A DNA stretch of 64,000 nucleotides from Pontiella sulfatireligans (GCF_900890705.1 NZ_CAAHFH010000002.1:2692616-2756615); one strand, 5' to 3'. Numbered from the stretch's first letter, positions 51,591 to 61,883 are shown. The notes: generated from the letters alone by a model not told the origin. Translations and numbers: made by a program.

Positions 51591-51761
51591 CAAATCCTCC
51601 GCACTGCCGTGAGCGACCTAAACTTTAGCGCCCGCGCCTACGACCGCATTCTAAAGGTTGCCCGCACCATCGCCGGTCTCGCCGCCGTTGAAGCCATTCA
51701 GTCGAACCACATTACCGAGGCCATTCAGTGCCGAATGCTTGATCGGCAGCTGTGGGTTTAG
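51591..51761 (+). pseudogene. Duplicated 3' end of comM
   Basis: Fifty-six codons plus stop that repeat the end of comM (50109–50281): QILRTAVSDLNFSARAYDRI then LKVARTIAGLAAVEAIQSNH and MLDRQLWV. Protein identity with the parent is about four fifths, and DNA differs mostly in third positions but also at several replacements, so the copy is not recent. There is no start codon or head. Its left border lies at a TAG followed by CAAATCCTCC. Confidence 0.85.
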
Positions 51762-51894
51762 GGCGTAAGGGGGCTGTTGGGGCAATATTCCGCGGGCTGA
51801 TGCGTTATTTCGATGGAATGGAAGGCTCGGTTGCGCTTGACGAATGGGAGCTGAGGAAACATTATTTTTGATCGTTTGGAAAAGGAACCGTTTA

Positions 51895-52596
51895 ATGGGT
51901 GAGAAAAAAGTCAGCTGGATCATGAGCACGATGCTTGTCGCAGTTTTTGCCGCAGTGTTTGCATCGGACGCCGCGCAGTACAACCGCGAACGCTATGAGG
52001 TGATTGTTGACCGTTCTCCGTTCGGTGCCGATCCGCTGGCCGCCGCAGCGAAGGCAACCAATGCCAAGAACGCCAAGGATGCCGCCGCGGCCGCGGCCGC
52101 GGCCAAGGCGATGGAAAAAGAGCTGCGCCTCTGCTTTCTGCTTGAGAGCGAAACGGGTGAAGTTCGCGCCGGATTCCAGAATCTTAAGGCGAAGCCGGGC
52201 GACCCGAAAAGCGTGATGCTTAGGGTCGGCGAAAATTTTCGGGGCATGAAGCTTGAGAATATAGATTTAGGCAACTCATCGGCCACGTTGCTGAGCAACG
52301 GCAAGTCGTTGAAGTTTGAGCTGGCCAAGGCGGTGGCGGCCAAGGCCGCTCCGGCAGCGAAGCCACAGCCCCGCCGCATTGGCGGCGGATTCCGCCGCCA
52401 GGCTGAACCGAAAAAAGAGCCAGAACCCAAGCTGTCGCCGGAAGAGGAAGCGAAACGGCGCGAAGAAGTGCGCGAAAACCTGCGGCAGTATCAGATGGAA
52501 GTCATCCGTGCAGGCATGCCGCCTTTGCCGATTCCGCTCACCGAAGATATGGATAGCCAGCTCGTTGCGGAAGGCATTCTGCCTCCTGGGGAGTAG
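51895..52596 (+). CDS. Secreted Ala/Lys-rich protein beside a type II/IV secretion ATPase, unknown
   Basis: A 233-residue protein with a signal or anchor (WIMSTMLVAVFAAVFASDAA). An alanine/lysine-rich helix (about residues 40–70) precedes a small beta-rich segment (LRLCFLLESETGEVRAGFQN to LSNGKSLKFELAKA) and a Pro/Lys/Glu-rich tail ending PLPIPLTEDMDSQLVAEGIL. AAGGA lies 8 nt before ATG 51895. It is convergent with the GspE-like gene 6 nt away. No family recognised; the middle could be a small secretion-pilot-like domain. Confidence 0.75.
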   Translation: MGEKKVSWIMSTMLVAVFAAVFASDAAQYNRERYEVIVDRSPFGADPLAAAAKATNAKNAKDAAAAAAAAKAMEKELRLCFLLESETGEVRAGFQNLKAKPGDPKSVMLRVGENFRGMKLENIDLGNSSATLLSNGKSLKFELAKAVAAKAAPAAKPQPRRIGGGFRRQAEPKKEPEPKLSPEEEAKRREEVRENLRQYQMEVIRAGMPPLPIPLTEDMDSQLVAEGILPPGE

Positions 52597-52602
52597 GCTT
52601 CT

Positions 52603-54357
52603 TTATTCTTCGTCGAATTCGGCTTCTTCAGAGACGCGCAGGATTTCATCAATGGTGGTTACTCCGGCGAGCACTTTGTCCCAGCCGTCTTCGCGCAATG
52701 TTTTCATGCCGTCTGCAAGGGCCTGCGCCTTGATTGCACTGGCCGAGGCGTGGGCGATGATCAGCGGGCGGACTTCGTCGGTGACGGGCAGGATTTCAAA
52801 GATGCCGGTTCGGCCTTTATAGCCGTTCCCTCGGCATTCGTCGCATCCGACGGCTTCATAGATCGGCCCTTCGGTTGCGAGGCGTTCAATCGGGAAGTTG
52901 TGCTCTCGCAGGAATGCCTCCTCCACCTCGACCGGTTGCCGGCAGGCTTTGCAGAGGCCGCGCACCAGGCGCTGGGCCACGATGCCCTCGACGGACGAGG
53001 CCACCAGAAACGGCTCAATGCCCATGTCGAGCAAACGGGTGATGGTGCTGGCGGAGTCGTTGGTGTGGATGGTGCTGAACACCAAGTGGCCTGTAAGCGC
53101 TGCGCGGATGGAGATTTCCGCCGTCTCTTTGTCGCGGATTTCCCCGACCATGATCACGTCTGGATCCTGGCGAAGGAAGGTGCGGAGCGTGCTGGCGAAG
53201 CTTAGCCCGATTTCCGGGCGCATCTGCACTTGGTTGACGCCGGGCATTTCATATTCGATCGGGTCTTCGGCCGACATGATTCGTTTGTCGACAGAGTTAA
53301 TGGTGTGGAGCCAGGCGTAGAGCGAGGTTGATTTGCCCGATCCGGTCGGGCCGGTTACCAGCAGAATCCCGTGGGGGCGGGTGATCATTTTTTTAAGCAG
53401 CGAGCTGTCGTGGTCGTTCAGGCCCAGATCCCCCATGGTTACCAGACCGCCTCCACGCATCAGTAGGCGCAGGCTGACGCTTTCGCCATAGACCGTCGGC
53501 ATGGTGGAAACACGCACGTCAATCTCTTGACCGCGGATGCGCACGCTGATGCGCCCGTCCTGCGGGAGGCGCTTTTCGGCGATATCCATGTTGGCCATCA
53601 CCTTGATGCGCGAAATGACCGAGGACTGAAAGCGTTTGAGCTGCGGCGGCATCGGCGTTTCGTGCAGCACGCCGTCGACGCGGTAGCGGATGCGCAGATC
53701 CATTTCCATCGGTTCGATGTGGATGTCCGTGGCGCGGTCCTTGAATGCTTCCCAGATGATCTGGTTCACAAACTTGACCACGGAGGCCTCTTGGTCGAGC
53801 TCGCTCAAATCCTGCTTCAGCAGGCTTTCTTCGTCTTCAAAATCGATGCGGTCGTCCTGCATCATGCGGTCGAGGGTTTCCGCGCCGACGCCATAGAACT
53901 TCTTGGCGGCGGTGTCGATGTCGTCGGAAGGGCTGAGCACCAGCCGGATGCGGCATTCGGCCGCCAAGCGAAGCGCATCGACCAGTCCCGGCGTGAAGGG
54001 ATTGCACGTGGCCACCCTTAAGCCGGTGTCATCCTCATCAAGCGGAATGACGTTGTATTGGAAAATCGCCTTGGTGGGCAGCTTCAGTAGAATGTCGTTC
54101 TCAACCTCAACTTCCTTCAGCCGGAGGAAGGGGAGGCCCATCACGCCGGCCAGCTTTTCGAGGAATTCCTCTTCCTTGATGGCGCCGCCCTCCAACACGG
54201 CTTCGCGGATCGGCTTGCCGTTTTCGCGGGCATCGGCCAGCAGGGCTTCCAGCGGTTTATTTTCGAAAAGGCCGGTGGCCTCGAGGATATCGTGTATTCG
54301 CGGATTCATCTTCAACATAGTATTTAGAGTGTGCCACTCCGATTTTGTAAAATGCAA
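52603..54357 (-). CDS. GspE/PilB-family secretion or pilus assembly ATPase
   Basis: A 584-residue hexameric ATPase. N-terminal MshEN domain (about residues 15–150), then the ATPase core with Walker A LLVTGPTGSGKSTSLYAWLH, Asp box SAEDPIEYEMPGVNQVQM, Walker B DPDVIMVGEIRDKETAEI and His box TGHLVFSTIHTNDS. The C-terminal zinc module CKAC ... CDECRGNGYKGRTGIFEIL marks GspE/PilB. It powers type II secretion or type IV pili. Partner genes are absent from the window. Start could be 54357 or the ATG at 54315 (MLKMNPRIHDIL). Confidence 0.93.
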   Translation of the reverse strand: MHFTKSEWHTLNTMLKMNPRIHDILEATGLFENKPLEALLADARENGKPIREAVLEGGAIKEEEFLEKLAGVMGLPFLRLKEVEVENDILLKLPTKAIFQYNVIPLDEDDTGLRVATCNPFTPGLVDALRLAAECRIRLVLSPSDDIDTAAKKFYGVGAETLDRMMQDDRIDFEDEESLLKQDLSELDQEASVVKFVNQIIWEAFKDRATDIHIEPMEMDLRIRYRVDGVLHETPMPPQLKRFQSSVISRIKVMANMDIAEKRLPQDGRISVRIRGQEIDVRVSTMPTVYGESVSLRLLMRGGGLVTMGDLGLNDHDSSLLKKMITRPHGILLVTGPTGSGKSTSLYAWLHTINSVDKRIMSAEDPIEYEMPGVNQVQMRPEIGLSFASTLRTFLRQDPDVIMVGEIRDKETAEISIRAALTGHLVFSTIHTNDSASTITRLLDMGIEPFLVASSVEGIVAQRLVRGLCKACRQPVEVEEAFLREHNFPIERLATEGPIYEAVGCDECRGNGYKGRTGIFEILPVTDEVRPLIIAHASASAIKAQALADGMKTLREDGWDKVLAGVTTIDEILRVSEEAEFDEE

Positions 54358-54378
54358 CTGATTATTAGCCTTCAGTGC

Positions 54379-54507
54379 CTGAATCGTTAGCGGCCTCGGT
54401 GTTCATTCCCCCTTTGGGTGTGGTGCGTGCCTCCCAAAGGGGGCGCGCCCTCTGCAAGCAGCGAGGCCCGCACTGCAACCTTGAGGTAAAAGGCGCTGAC
54501 GATTCAG
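54379..54507. repeat. Nested palindrome of about 130 bp
   Basis: Outer arms CTGAATCGTTAGCG (54379–54392) and CGCTGACGATTCAG (54494–54507) match with one mismatch; an inner perfect stem is CCCCCTTTGGG (54408–54418) with CCCAAAGGGGG (54433–54443); GCGGCCTCG and CGAGGCC pair between. It lies between divergent gspE and the sensor kinase. It may be a structured RNA or a miniature palindromic element. Confidence 0.7.
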
Positions 54508-54649
54508 ACCCGGTGCAGCAACTAAACGGTTTGACGGCCGGGAAATTGCATATAAGTGGCGTCTGCGAATTGGAGGCGACTTTTTGGCGCATGTTATGTG
54601 GCGATGAAAGCAGTTGCATGAAATGCGCCGTAATGACACAGTTCTGTCC

Positions 54650-55825
54650 ATGAAACGCGAATTCTTCGACAAGCTGGTTGATCGGCTCGACCATCTAGAC
54701 AAAGGCAGCCTGCAGTCCTACTTTCTGCGCCTTGCGCGGGAAAAGGGGTTGATGGAAACCATTTTCCAAGCTCTGGAAGAGGGCATTATCGTATTGGATC
54801 CAGAGGCGCAGATCAGTTTTGCCAACCGCGCGGCCGAGCAGTTTCTCGGCTTCAAGTTGGCCAATGCGCAGGGAACGCCCATCCAGCGCTATCTCAAGGA
54901 CATTCACTGGGACCTTGTGCTTGATCTCGATGAATACGAATGGAGCCAGCTGGTTCGCCGCGAAATCGAGATTACTTATCCCCAGCACCGGTTCATGGAG
55001 TTTTACGTGGTACCCCTCGCGGCGGTTGATGAAAAGGAGGAGGGGGCCGTGGTCATTTTCCGCGATGTCACCCGCGAGCGCGAAAGCACCGCCGAGTCGA
55101 TCGAGTCCGAGCGGCTGCACGCTCTCAGTCTGCTGGCGGCAGGAGTCGCCCACGAAATCGGGAATCCGCTCAACTCCATCAACATTCATCTGCAGCTGCT
55201 CGACCGCGAAATCGGCTGTCTTGAAAACGAAGGGGCCAAGACGGAGCTCAAGGAACTCGTTGATGTTTCACGCAAGGAGGTGGCGCGGCTCGACACCATC
55301 ATCCGCCAGTTTCTTAAGGCGCTGCGTCCGTCGATGCCCGAACGCAAGCCGCACCGGCTGAGCGAGCTGGTGGAGGAAACCCTTGAGGTCATGAAGCACG
55401 AACTCAAGGACCGGCGCATGCTGATCGAGACCGACTTCCCCGCTAAAATCCCGCCGGTGGCGGTCGACGAGACGCAGGTGAAGCAGGTTTTTTTCAACGT
55501 GATCAAAAACGCACTGCAGGCGATGGACGACGGCGGCATCCTAAAAATTGAAACACACGTGTCCGACCGTTTCGTCAGTGTTGCGCTCGAAGACAACGGC
55601 CCCGGCATCGACCCCGATCAGCTTGGAGCAATCTACGAGCCCTACTACACCACCAAGACCGAGGGCACCGGTCTTGGTATGATGATTGTCCAGCGCATCA
55701 TGCGCGACCACGGCGGCGAGATTGAAATCAATACGGAGTTCGGCCGCGGAACAAGGCTGACCCTGAGATTTCCAAGGGAAGATGCGAGGCTGAATCTGTT
55801 GGGTGCTCCGCACCATAATGAGTAA
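54650..55825 (+). CDS. PAS-containing sensor histidine kinase (NtrB-like)
   Basis: A 391-residue soluble kinase: helical N-terminus, PAS domain (about residues 35–140, ALEEGIIVLDPEAQISFANR), HisKA with H-box LLAAGVAHEIGNPLNSINIH (His168), and HATPase with N box FFNVIKNALQAM, G1 DNGPGIDPDQL and G2 GTGLGMMI. No TM segment, so it senses a cytoplasmic signal as NtrB does. ATG 54650 gives a natural start but no clear Shine–Dalgarno sequence. Its last codons and stop lie within a TAATGCG tandem repeat. The response regulator is 0.57 kb downstream past an inserted gene. Confidence 0.93.
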   Translation: MKREFFDKLVDRLDHLDKGSLQSYFLRLAREKGLMETIFQALEEGIIVLDPEAQISFANRAAEQFLGFKLANAQGTPIQRYLKDIHWDLVLDLDEYEWSQLVRREIEITYPQHRFMEFYVVPLAAVDEKEEGAVVIFRDVTRERESTAESIESERLHALSLLAAGVAHEIGNPLNSINIHLQLLDREIGCLENEGAKTELKELVDVSRKEVARLDTIIRQFLKALRPSMPERKPHRLSELVEETLEVMKHELKDRRMLIETDFPAKIPPVAVDETQVKQVFFNVIKNALQAMDDGGILKIETHVSDRFVSVALEDNGPGIDPDQLGAIYEPYYTTKTEGTGLGMMIVQRIMRDHGGEIEINTEFGRGTRLTLRFPREDARLNLLGAPHHNE

Positions 55826-55838
55826 TGCGTAATGCGGG
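55816..55838. repeat. TAATGCG tandem repeat, left border of cassette
   Basis: TAATGAGTAATGCGTAATGC, three units of a 7-bp motif, overlaps the kinase stop codon. It is inverted relative to 56316–56356. Confidence 0.8.
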
Positions 55839-55845
55839 AGTTGGG

Positions 55846-56316
55846 ATGAACGATGCGGAATGGGAAAAAGGTGTGCCGGATGTTTTGAAAGACGATGCGT
55901 TGTGGGCGGTGAAGGCGTATAGACTGTCGCTATTCTTAGCCGACATTGTCTGGCTCGATGTGGTTAAGCTGGCAAAGACTGTGGGCATGCGATCGCTGTC
56001 AGACCAGCTTTACCGCTCCGCCGGTTCCATTTGCGCAAACATTGAAGAGGGCTATTCCAAGCAAAGTTCCAAGGATCGAGCGCGCTTTTATGAATATTCA
56101 CTGGGCTCCGCGAGGGAGACGCGCGGATGGTTCTATCGGGCGCGGCATGTTCTGGGAGAACAACCGACCCAGCATCGCTTAGGGCTATCGACGGAGATCA
56201 TCAAGCTTCTGTTGACAATGGTTCTGGATCAACGGGCGCAGGGAAAGCAAAAGGTATGTGAAGAATCTCCCGAATATGTTGTGCATGGCATTCTTGATGT
56301 AGAGGTTCCATTCTAA
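55846..56316 (+). CDS. Four-helix bundle protein (23S-IVS / S23 family)
   Basis: A 156-residue helical protein of the family first found inside 23S rRNA intervening sequences and related to Avd of diversity-generating retroelements. The core reads VKAYRLSLFLADIVWLDVVK, SLSDQLYRSAGSICANIEEG and RARFYEYSLGSARETRGWF, the N-I-x-EG-Y/S motif being diagnostic. ATG 55846 has GGGAG upstream. It lies between a kinase and its response regulator and is flanked by inverted TAATGCG tandem repeats, so it seems to be an inserted cassette. Confidence 0.9.
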   Translation: MNDAEWEKGVPDVLKDDALWAVKAYRLSLFLADIVWLDVVKLAKTVGMRSLSDQLYRSAGSICANIEEGYSKQSSKDRARFYEYSLGSARETRGWFYRARHVLGEQPTQHRLGLSTEIIKLLLTMVLDQRAQGKQKVCEESPEYVVHGILDVEVPF

Positions 56317-56356
56317 TTACGGATTACGGATTACGAATTAAGCATTACGCAATACG
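56316..56356. repeat. ATTACG tandem repeat, right border of cassette
   Basis: ATTACGGATTACGGATTACG continues to AATTAAGCATTACGCAATACG, about six units, inverted relative to 55816–55838. It starts at the last base of the cassette gene's stop codon and ends 36 nt before the response regulator. Confidence 0.8.
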
Positions 56357-56391
56357 ACACACGAAGACGGATTAAAGCAAGGAATGGATGC

Positions 56392-57741
<1,350 letters not shown>

Positions 57742-57744
<3 letters not shown>

Positions 57745-57815
57745 TGCGTAACGAGTAATGCGTAATTTCTCTTTACTTGGTTTGAGGCCGGATACGCGCA
57801 TATTACGAATTACGA
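57742..57815. repeat. Short (empty) TAATGCG/ATTACG element
   Basis: TAATGCGTAACGAGTAATGC (57742 onward) and ATTACGAATTACG (57803–57815) flank only about 35 nt. It is the same inverted-border design as the 55816–56356 cassette, but without a gene, and also begins exactly at an upstream stop codon. Confidence 0.75.
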
Positions 57816-57826
57816 AAGGAGAAGAT

Positions 57827-58366
57827 ATGTTGAAGCGTGACGAAGCGGTTTTGGTGTTTATCGACGTTCAGGGCAGGCTGCATGAAATTATGGATGGGAA
57901 GGAGGCGCTTGACGCCAACCTTGAAAAGCTCATCCGTTGCGCGCAGTTGCTGGAGGTGCCGATTCTCGCGACCGAGCAGATCCCCGAGAAGCTGGGGCCG
58001 ACGAACGAGCCGTTCAAGTCGATGCTCGCGGATGAGGTGGCGGTTTCGAAGTCCTCCTTTAGTTGCTGCGGCGAACCGAAGTTTATGGAACAACTTGAGC
58101 GCTTGGGCCGCCGACAATTCATTCTCGTGGGCATCGAAACGCACGTATGCGTCTATCAGACGGCGATCGATCTAGTGGAGTTTGGAAGCGAGGTTTTCAT
58201 TGCGGCCGATGCGGTTGCGTCGCGCTCGCCGGAAAACAAGGCGCTGGCGCTGCAGGCCTTGCGCGGCGCCGGCGCAAAAGCGCTGCCGACGGAGACCCTT
58301 CTTTTTGCCTTGCTCCGCGATGCCGCCGACCCGCGCTTCAAGGAACTTCTCAAGCTCATCAAATAA
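57827..58366 (+). CDS. Isochorismatase-family cysteine hydrolase
   Basis: A 179-residue hydrolase. Catalytic triad: Asp14 in VLVFIDVQGRL, a lysine in LGPTNEPFKSML or AVSKSSFSC, and the cysteine in LVGIETHVCVYQTAIDLVE; the cis-peptide region precedes it. AAGGAG lies upstream of ATG 57827. Family members cleave amides or vinyl ethers (nicotinamidase, YcaC-like, isochorismatase); the GIETHVC form and length are nearest the YcaC-like group with unknown substrates. Confidence 0.9.
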   Translation: MLKRDEAVLVFIDVQGRLHEIMDGKEALDANLEKLIRCAQLLEVPILATEQIPEKLGPTNEPFKSMLADEVAVSKSSFSCCGEPKFMEQLERLGRRQFILVGIETHVCVYQTAIDLVEFGSEVFIAADAVASRSPENKALALQALRGAGAKALPTETLLFALLRDAADPRFKELLKLIK

Positions 58367-58381
58367 CACGGAGGAACGGCC

Positions 58382-58702
58382 ATGAGCGAACTGACGAAGA
58401 AAAGCTGCAAACCGTGCGAAGGCGGCGTTGCGCCTTTGAGAGCCGAAGAGGCGGACGCGATGCTGGCGCAATTGGATGGCTGGGTGCGCGAAGGAAATGA
58501 AATCAAGAAAACCTTCAGCTTTAAAAACTATTACCAAACGATGGCATTCGTGAACGCCTCGGCCTATGTCTCGCATCAGGAGGACCATCATCCGGATTTG
58601 CTGGTGGGCTACAAGACCTGCGCCGTCACCTACACTACCCACGCTGTTGGCGGTCTGTCGGAAAACGACTTTATCTGCGCCGCCAAGCTGGATGCGCTGT
58701 AG
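58382..58702 (+). CDS. 4a-hydroxytetrahydrobiopterin dehydratase (PCD/DCoH)
   Basis: A 106-residue enzyme recycling pterin-4a-carbinolamine. The signature HQEDHHPDLLVGYKTCAVTY contains the HHP motif and the family end HAVGGLSENDFICAAKLD is intact. GGAGG precedes the ATG and it follows the isochorismatase by 15 nt. No phenylalanine hydroxylase is nearby, so it may serve molybdopterin or another pterin pathway. Confidence 0.95.
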   Translation: MSELTKKSCKPCEGGVAPLRAEEADAMLAQLDGWVREGNEIKKTFSFKNYYQTMAFVNASAYVSHQEDHHPDLLVGYKTCAVTYTTHAVGGLSENDFICAAKLDAL

Positions 58703-58711
58703 CGCATAGGA

Positions 58712-60190
58712 TCAGACGTCGATGGCGGCGCAGACTTTGCGGAAGTGGTGGCCGTAGATGGCAAGCGTGACGGCCGTTTTCAGCAGGGCGGGCCGGCGGA
58801 ACAGGGTCCAGATGATGAGGTTCCAGTATTGAACGCGTTCGCGTCCGACGATGCCGAGGCGGACGCTGGAATACAGCAGCGTTTTCAGGTTTCCCCATTT
58901 GAACGTGGTCTTGATCCGGGGTGGGCGGTATTCGCGCAGAAAGATGCGGATGCGCTTGTAGTATGGTCTCGGCGCATAGATCCGGCGCAGAATGCTTTTG
59001 TAGCCGTCGCTCAAGACATCCAGATTCATCCGCGGAATAAAGTTCGTTGTTCCGTCTACGTTGTCGCCGGTGGGGTTGCGCAGGATGCGGCCTTCTTGCT
59101 GGAGGCGTTTGTAGAGCCGCGTGTCGGGAATGGCCTGCAGCAGGCCGACCATTGCCGTGACGATGCCGCTCTTCTGGATGAACTCCACCTGTCGCTGGAA
59201 GATGGATGGCGTATCGCTGTCGAAGCCCACGATGAATCCCGCCTGAACCTGCATGCCTGCGTTCTGAATGCTTTTAACATTTGCCAGCAGATCGCGTCCT
59301 CGGTTCTGTTTTTTGCAGCATTCGGCCAAGCATGCTTCATCGGGAGTCTCGATGCCGATGAAGACGGTATTGAAGCCTGCCTCCACCATCAGTCGCATCA
59401 GCTCCGCATCGTCGGCGAGGTTGATGGAGGCCTCCGTGTTGAATGAAATCTTCTGCCTTCCTTTGTTCCACGCGATCAGCGCGGGCAGCAGATCCTGTTT
59501 GAGCTGCTGCTTGTTGCCGATCAGGTTGTCGTCCACAAAAAATACGGAGCCTCGCCAGCCGACCTGGTAGAGGCTGTCGAGTTCCGCAACGATCTGTGCG
59601 CCGGTCTTCGTGCGCGGCTGGCGGCCGAACAACTCGGTGATGTTGCAGAAATCGCAATCGAATGGGCACCCGCGCGAGAACTGGATGCTCATCGTCGCAT
59701 AGCGCTTTAAATTCGCCAGCTCCCACATCGGCGCCGGCGTCTTGCGGATGTCGGGAAACGCCGTTGCGCTGTAAACGCGCTGCGCACGGTCCTGTTTGAA
59801 GTCCTTCAGAAACTCCGGCAGCGTGGTTTCGGCTTCGCGCAGAATGAAGTGGTCCACCTGCGGAAAATCGGCGAGTTCCATGCCGAACAACGGTCCGCCC
59901 GCGATGACGGTCTTGCCTGCCGCCTTGCAGCGCGCGATAAGCTCGTGTGTCGATGTCCGCTGGGCCACCATCGCGCTGACGAGCACTACGTCGGCCCATT
60001 CCAGATCCGCATCTGTCAGCTTTTGCACATTCACATCGACCAACCGTTTCTGCCAATCCGGCGGCAGCATCGACGCGATGGTAAGCAGCCCAAGCGGCGG
60101 AAGGGAGGCCTTCTTCCGGATAAACTTCAACGCATGCTTGAAGCTCCAGAACGTGTCCGGAAATTTCGGATATAATAGTATTGTCCTCAT
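58712..60190 (-). CDS. B12-binding radical SAM protein with DUF4070-type C-terminus
   Basis: A 492-residue protein: cobalamin-binding N-terminal domain (about residues 1–140), radical SAM core with Cys175, Cys179 and Cys182 in SRGCPFDCDFCNITELFGR, and a C-terminal helical part of DUF4070 type (RMNLDVLSDGYKSILRRIYA). The HpnP/HpnJ-like class methylates or rearranges hydrophobic substrates such as hopanoids, but no hopanoid genes are here. It is convergent with the PCD gene. Confidence 0.9.
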   Translation of the reverse strand: MRTILLYPKFPDTFWSFKHALKFIRKKASLPPLGLLTIASMLPPDWQKRLVDVNVQKLTDADLEWADVVLVSAMVAQRTSTHELIARCKAAGKTVIAGGPLFGMELADFPQVDHFILREAETTLPEFLKDFKQDRAQRVYSATAFPDIRKTPAPMWELANLKRYATMSIQFSRGCPFDCDFCNITELFGRQPRTKTGAQIVAELDSLYQVGWRGSVFFVDDNLIGNKQQLKQDLLPALIAWNKGRQKISFNTEASINLADDAELMRLMVEAGFNTVFIGIETPDEACLAECCKKQNRGRDLLANVKSIQNAGMQVQAGFIVGFDSDTPSIFQRQVEFIQKSGIVTAMVGLLQAIPDTRLYKRLQQEGRILRNPTGDNVDGTTNFIPRMNLDVLSDGYKSILRRIYAPRPYYKRIRIFLREYRPPRIKTTFKWGNLKTLLYSSVRLGIVGRERVQYWNLIIWTLFRRPALLKTAVTLAIYGHHFRKVCAAIDV

Positions 60191-60298
60191 GGACTTATAA
60201 TGGTTCGCAAAGGCGGAAATGGCAAGCCTGCTTCTGGAATAATGAAGGGCGGATATCCCGTTTAGCCGACTGAGGGGGAGTTGCCGGCTGGAGGCCTA

Positions 60299-61135
60299 TC
60301 AAAACGGGGGTTGCATAACGATCAAGGAGCGTTGGACGGGAACATTGAACGAGTAGGGCTCGGCATTCTCTTCATCCGGCAGCCTTTCCATGATCAGCTG
60401 CACTTCCGTTCCGGGCTGACCCCGCAGCAGCTGCACGATTTGCTGGATGGGGCGTCCCTTGAAATAGACGATCGATCCGTCCGCGTTCACCATGCCGGAA
60501 ATATAATCTCCGGATTCGACCTGTCCCGTGGAGGCAATGGCACTGAGAATAGTGGTTTCCTTGATTTTCGGGACGCCCGTTGCATCTACCTCGATTCTTG
60601 CGCCAATGCCGCTAAGTGCGTTTTGATTGATCGCCTCCAAGGCCGCTCGCTGCTCGGTTGGGTTTTCCAAGCTCATGGCCCAGTCCATGGTGGTGAGCGT
60701 GTCGATGCGAACATTTCGGGCGATGGTCCGGATTAGATTCAATCGCCTTGCCGGATTATTTTCGGCAATGAGCTGTTCCTGATACTGTTCAAACCGCAGA
60801 GCTGCATGCTTCAAATATTGCGCGTAGGCGTTCTGTTTGCTCGCTGGGGCCGGCTTGGGCTGTGCAACGGTTTTTTTGGGTGCGGTTTTCGGCGGAGCTG
60901 CTCGGACTGCTGTCTGGGGTTCGGGCGCTGGAGCGGGCTTTGGCTGAGGGGGCAGTGACGCGCGAATATCCGCTTTCAGCTCGATGGGATCGTTTTCTGG
61001 TGCGGCAACCTGCTCCTTCGGTTTGGCGACCTCTTCGGCGATATTCTGTTCGGGCTCAGTCCGCTGGGCGCGGTAGGCCAGCCCTGTTCCGAGGACTGCG
61101 GCAATCATCAGAATGTAGGCTGTATAGGTTTTCAT
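60299..61135 (-). CDS. Membrane-anchored Pro/Lys-rich protein with PDZ-like domain
   Basis: A 278-residue protein: TM anchor (AYILMIAAVLGTGLAYRA), a Pro/Ala/Lys-rich spacer of about 60 residues (LPPQPKPAPAPEPQ, APKKTVAQPKPAPA), a helical segment and a C-terminal PDZ-like module (YISGMVNADGSIVYFKGRPI then GQPGTEVQLIME). The plan recalls GspC/TonB-type periplasm-spanning proteins. ATG 61135 begins the anchor; a longer frame from 61297 lacks a signal. A secretion role, possibly with the GspE-like ATPase, is a guess. Confidence 0.78.
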   Translation of the reverse strand: MKTYTAYILMIAAVLGTGLAYRAQRTEPEQNIAEEVAKPKEQVAAPENDPIELKADIRASLPPQPKPAPAPEPQTAVRAAPPKTAPKKTVAQPKPAPASKQNAYAQYLKHAALRFEQYQEQLIAENNPARRLNLIRTIARNVRIDTLTTMDWAMSLENPTEQRAALEAINQNALSGIGARIEVDATGVPKIKETTILSAIASTGQVESGDYISGMVNADGSIVYFKGRPIQQIVQLLRGQPGTEVQLIMERLPDEENAEPYSFNVPVQRSLIVMQPPF

Positions 61136-61334
61136 GATACACGCCGGAGATTTTTCTCGAAACACTCGCATTCGGTACACGTTGCCGAACGGTTGCAACG
61201 TAGCAGGTTGGCCTGGGGTATGGAAGCCTGCTTTCTGGCGGCCGGGAATGCGTGCGGTTGCGGGATGAATTTTATTTTCTCTGCAGCAATCCTGCATCTA
61301 TATTTGCGGGGTGAATCCAGCAAAGGGAGCCCCG

Positions 61335-61883
61335 ATGAAGATCAAAACGCTTGAAGACGCCCGCGATTTCGTTAAAGAGGTAAAGATCTGCACCATTTTC
61401 CCCTCGGACAAGGTTTTGTATACATCGCTGTATGAAAACGTCGATCTGCCCGAAAAGCAGCCGGGCGAGTCGGGGTGGGGCGAGCGGATGGAGGCGGTCT
61501 GGCCTTGGAAGAACCAGTTGCCGTCCGACTACCCGAACGAAATCTACTACGGAAAAATCAAAGGCGGTTTTGCCGTTTTGATGGATATGGACTTTCTCGA
61601 ACAAACGCATTTTCCGGCGAGCTACAAATCCGTCAGCTCGTTGAACCAGCTCGCGCGGCAGATCTTCGAAAAGATCCGCGTTGAACCTTGGACCACGCCG
61701 GATTTGCGGAACGAAATCATTCACGAAACCGGCTGCTCAAAAAGCCAGTTCGACACCGCGCTCAAAAACCTGCAGATCTCATTGAATGTTGTCCGCGCCT
61801 GCGACGCCGAACAAGACACCTGGCTCTCCTTTGAGGAAGTCTATTCCGACATCTGGAACAAATATATTTCCGACGAAAGCTGA
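61335..61883 (+). CDS. AlkZ-related winged-helix protein, unknown
   Basis: A 182-residue cytoplasmic protein. ARDFVKEVKICTIFPSDKVL near the N-terminus, ERMEAVWPWKNQLPSDYPNE and KGGFAVLMDMDF match the layout of AlkZ/YcaQ-related short proteins, with a C-terminal winged-helix stretch TTPDLRNEIIHETGCSKSQF. Full AlkZ unhooks DNA crosslinks and is about twice as long, so this may be only the recognition part. GGGAG lies 8 nt before ATG 61335. Tentative. Confidence 0.75.
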   Translation: MKIKTLEDARDFVKEVKICTIFPSDKVLYTSLYENVDLPEKQPGESGWGERMEAVWPWKNQLPSDYPNEIYYGKIKGGFAVLMDMDFLEQTHFPASYKSVSSLNQLARQIFEKIRVEPWTTPDLRNEIIHETGCSKSQFDTALKNLQISLNVVRACDAEQDTWLSFEEVYSDIWNKYISDES

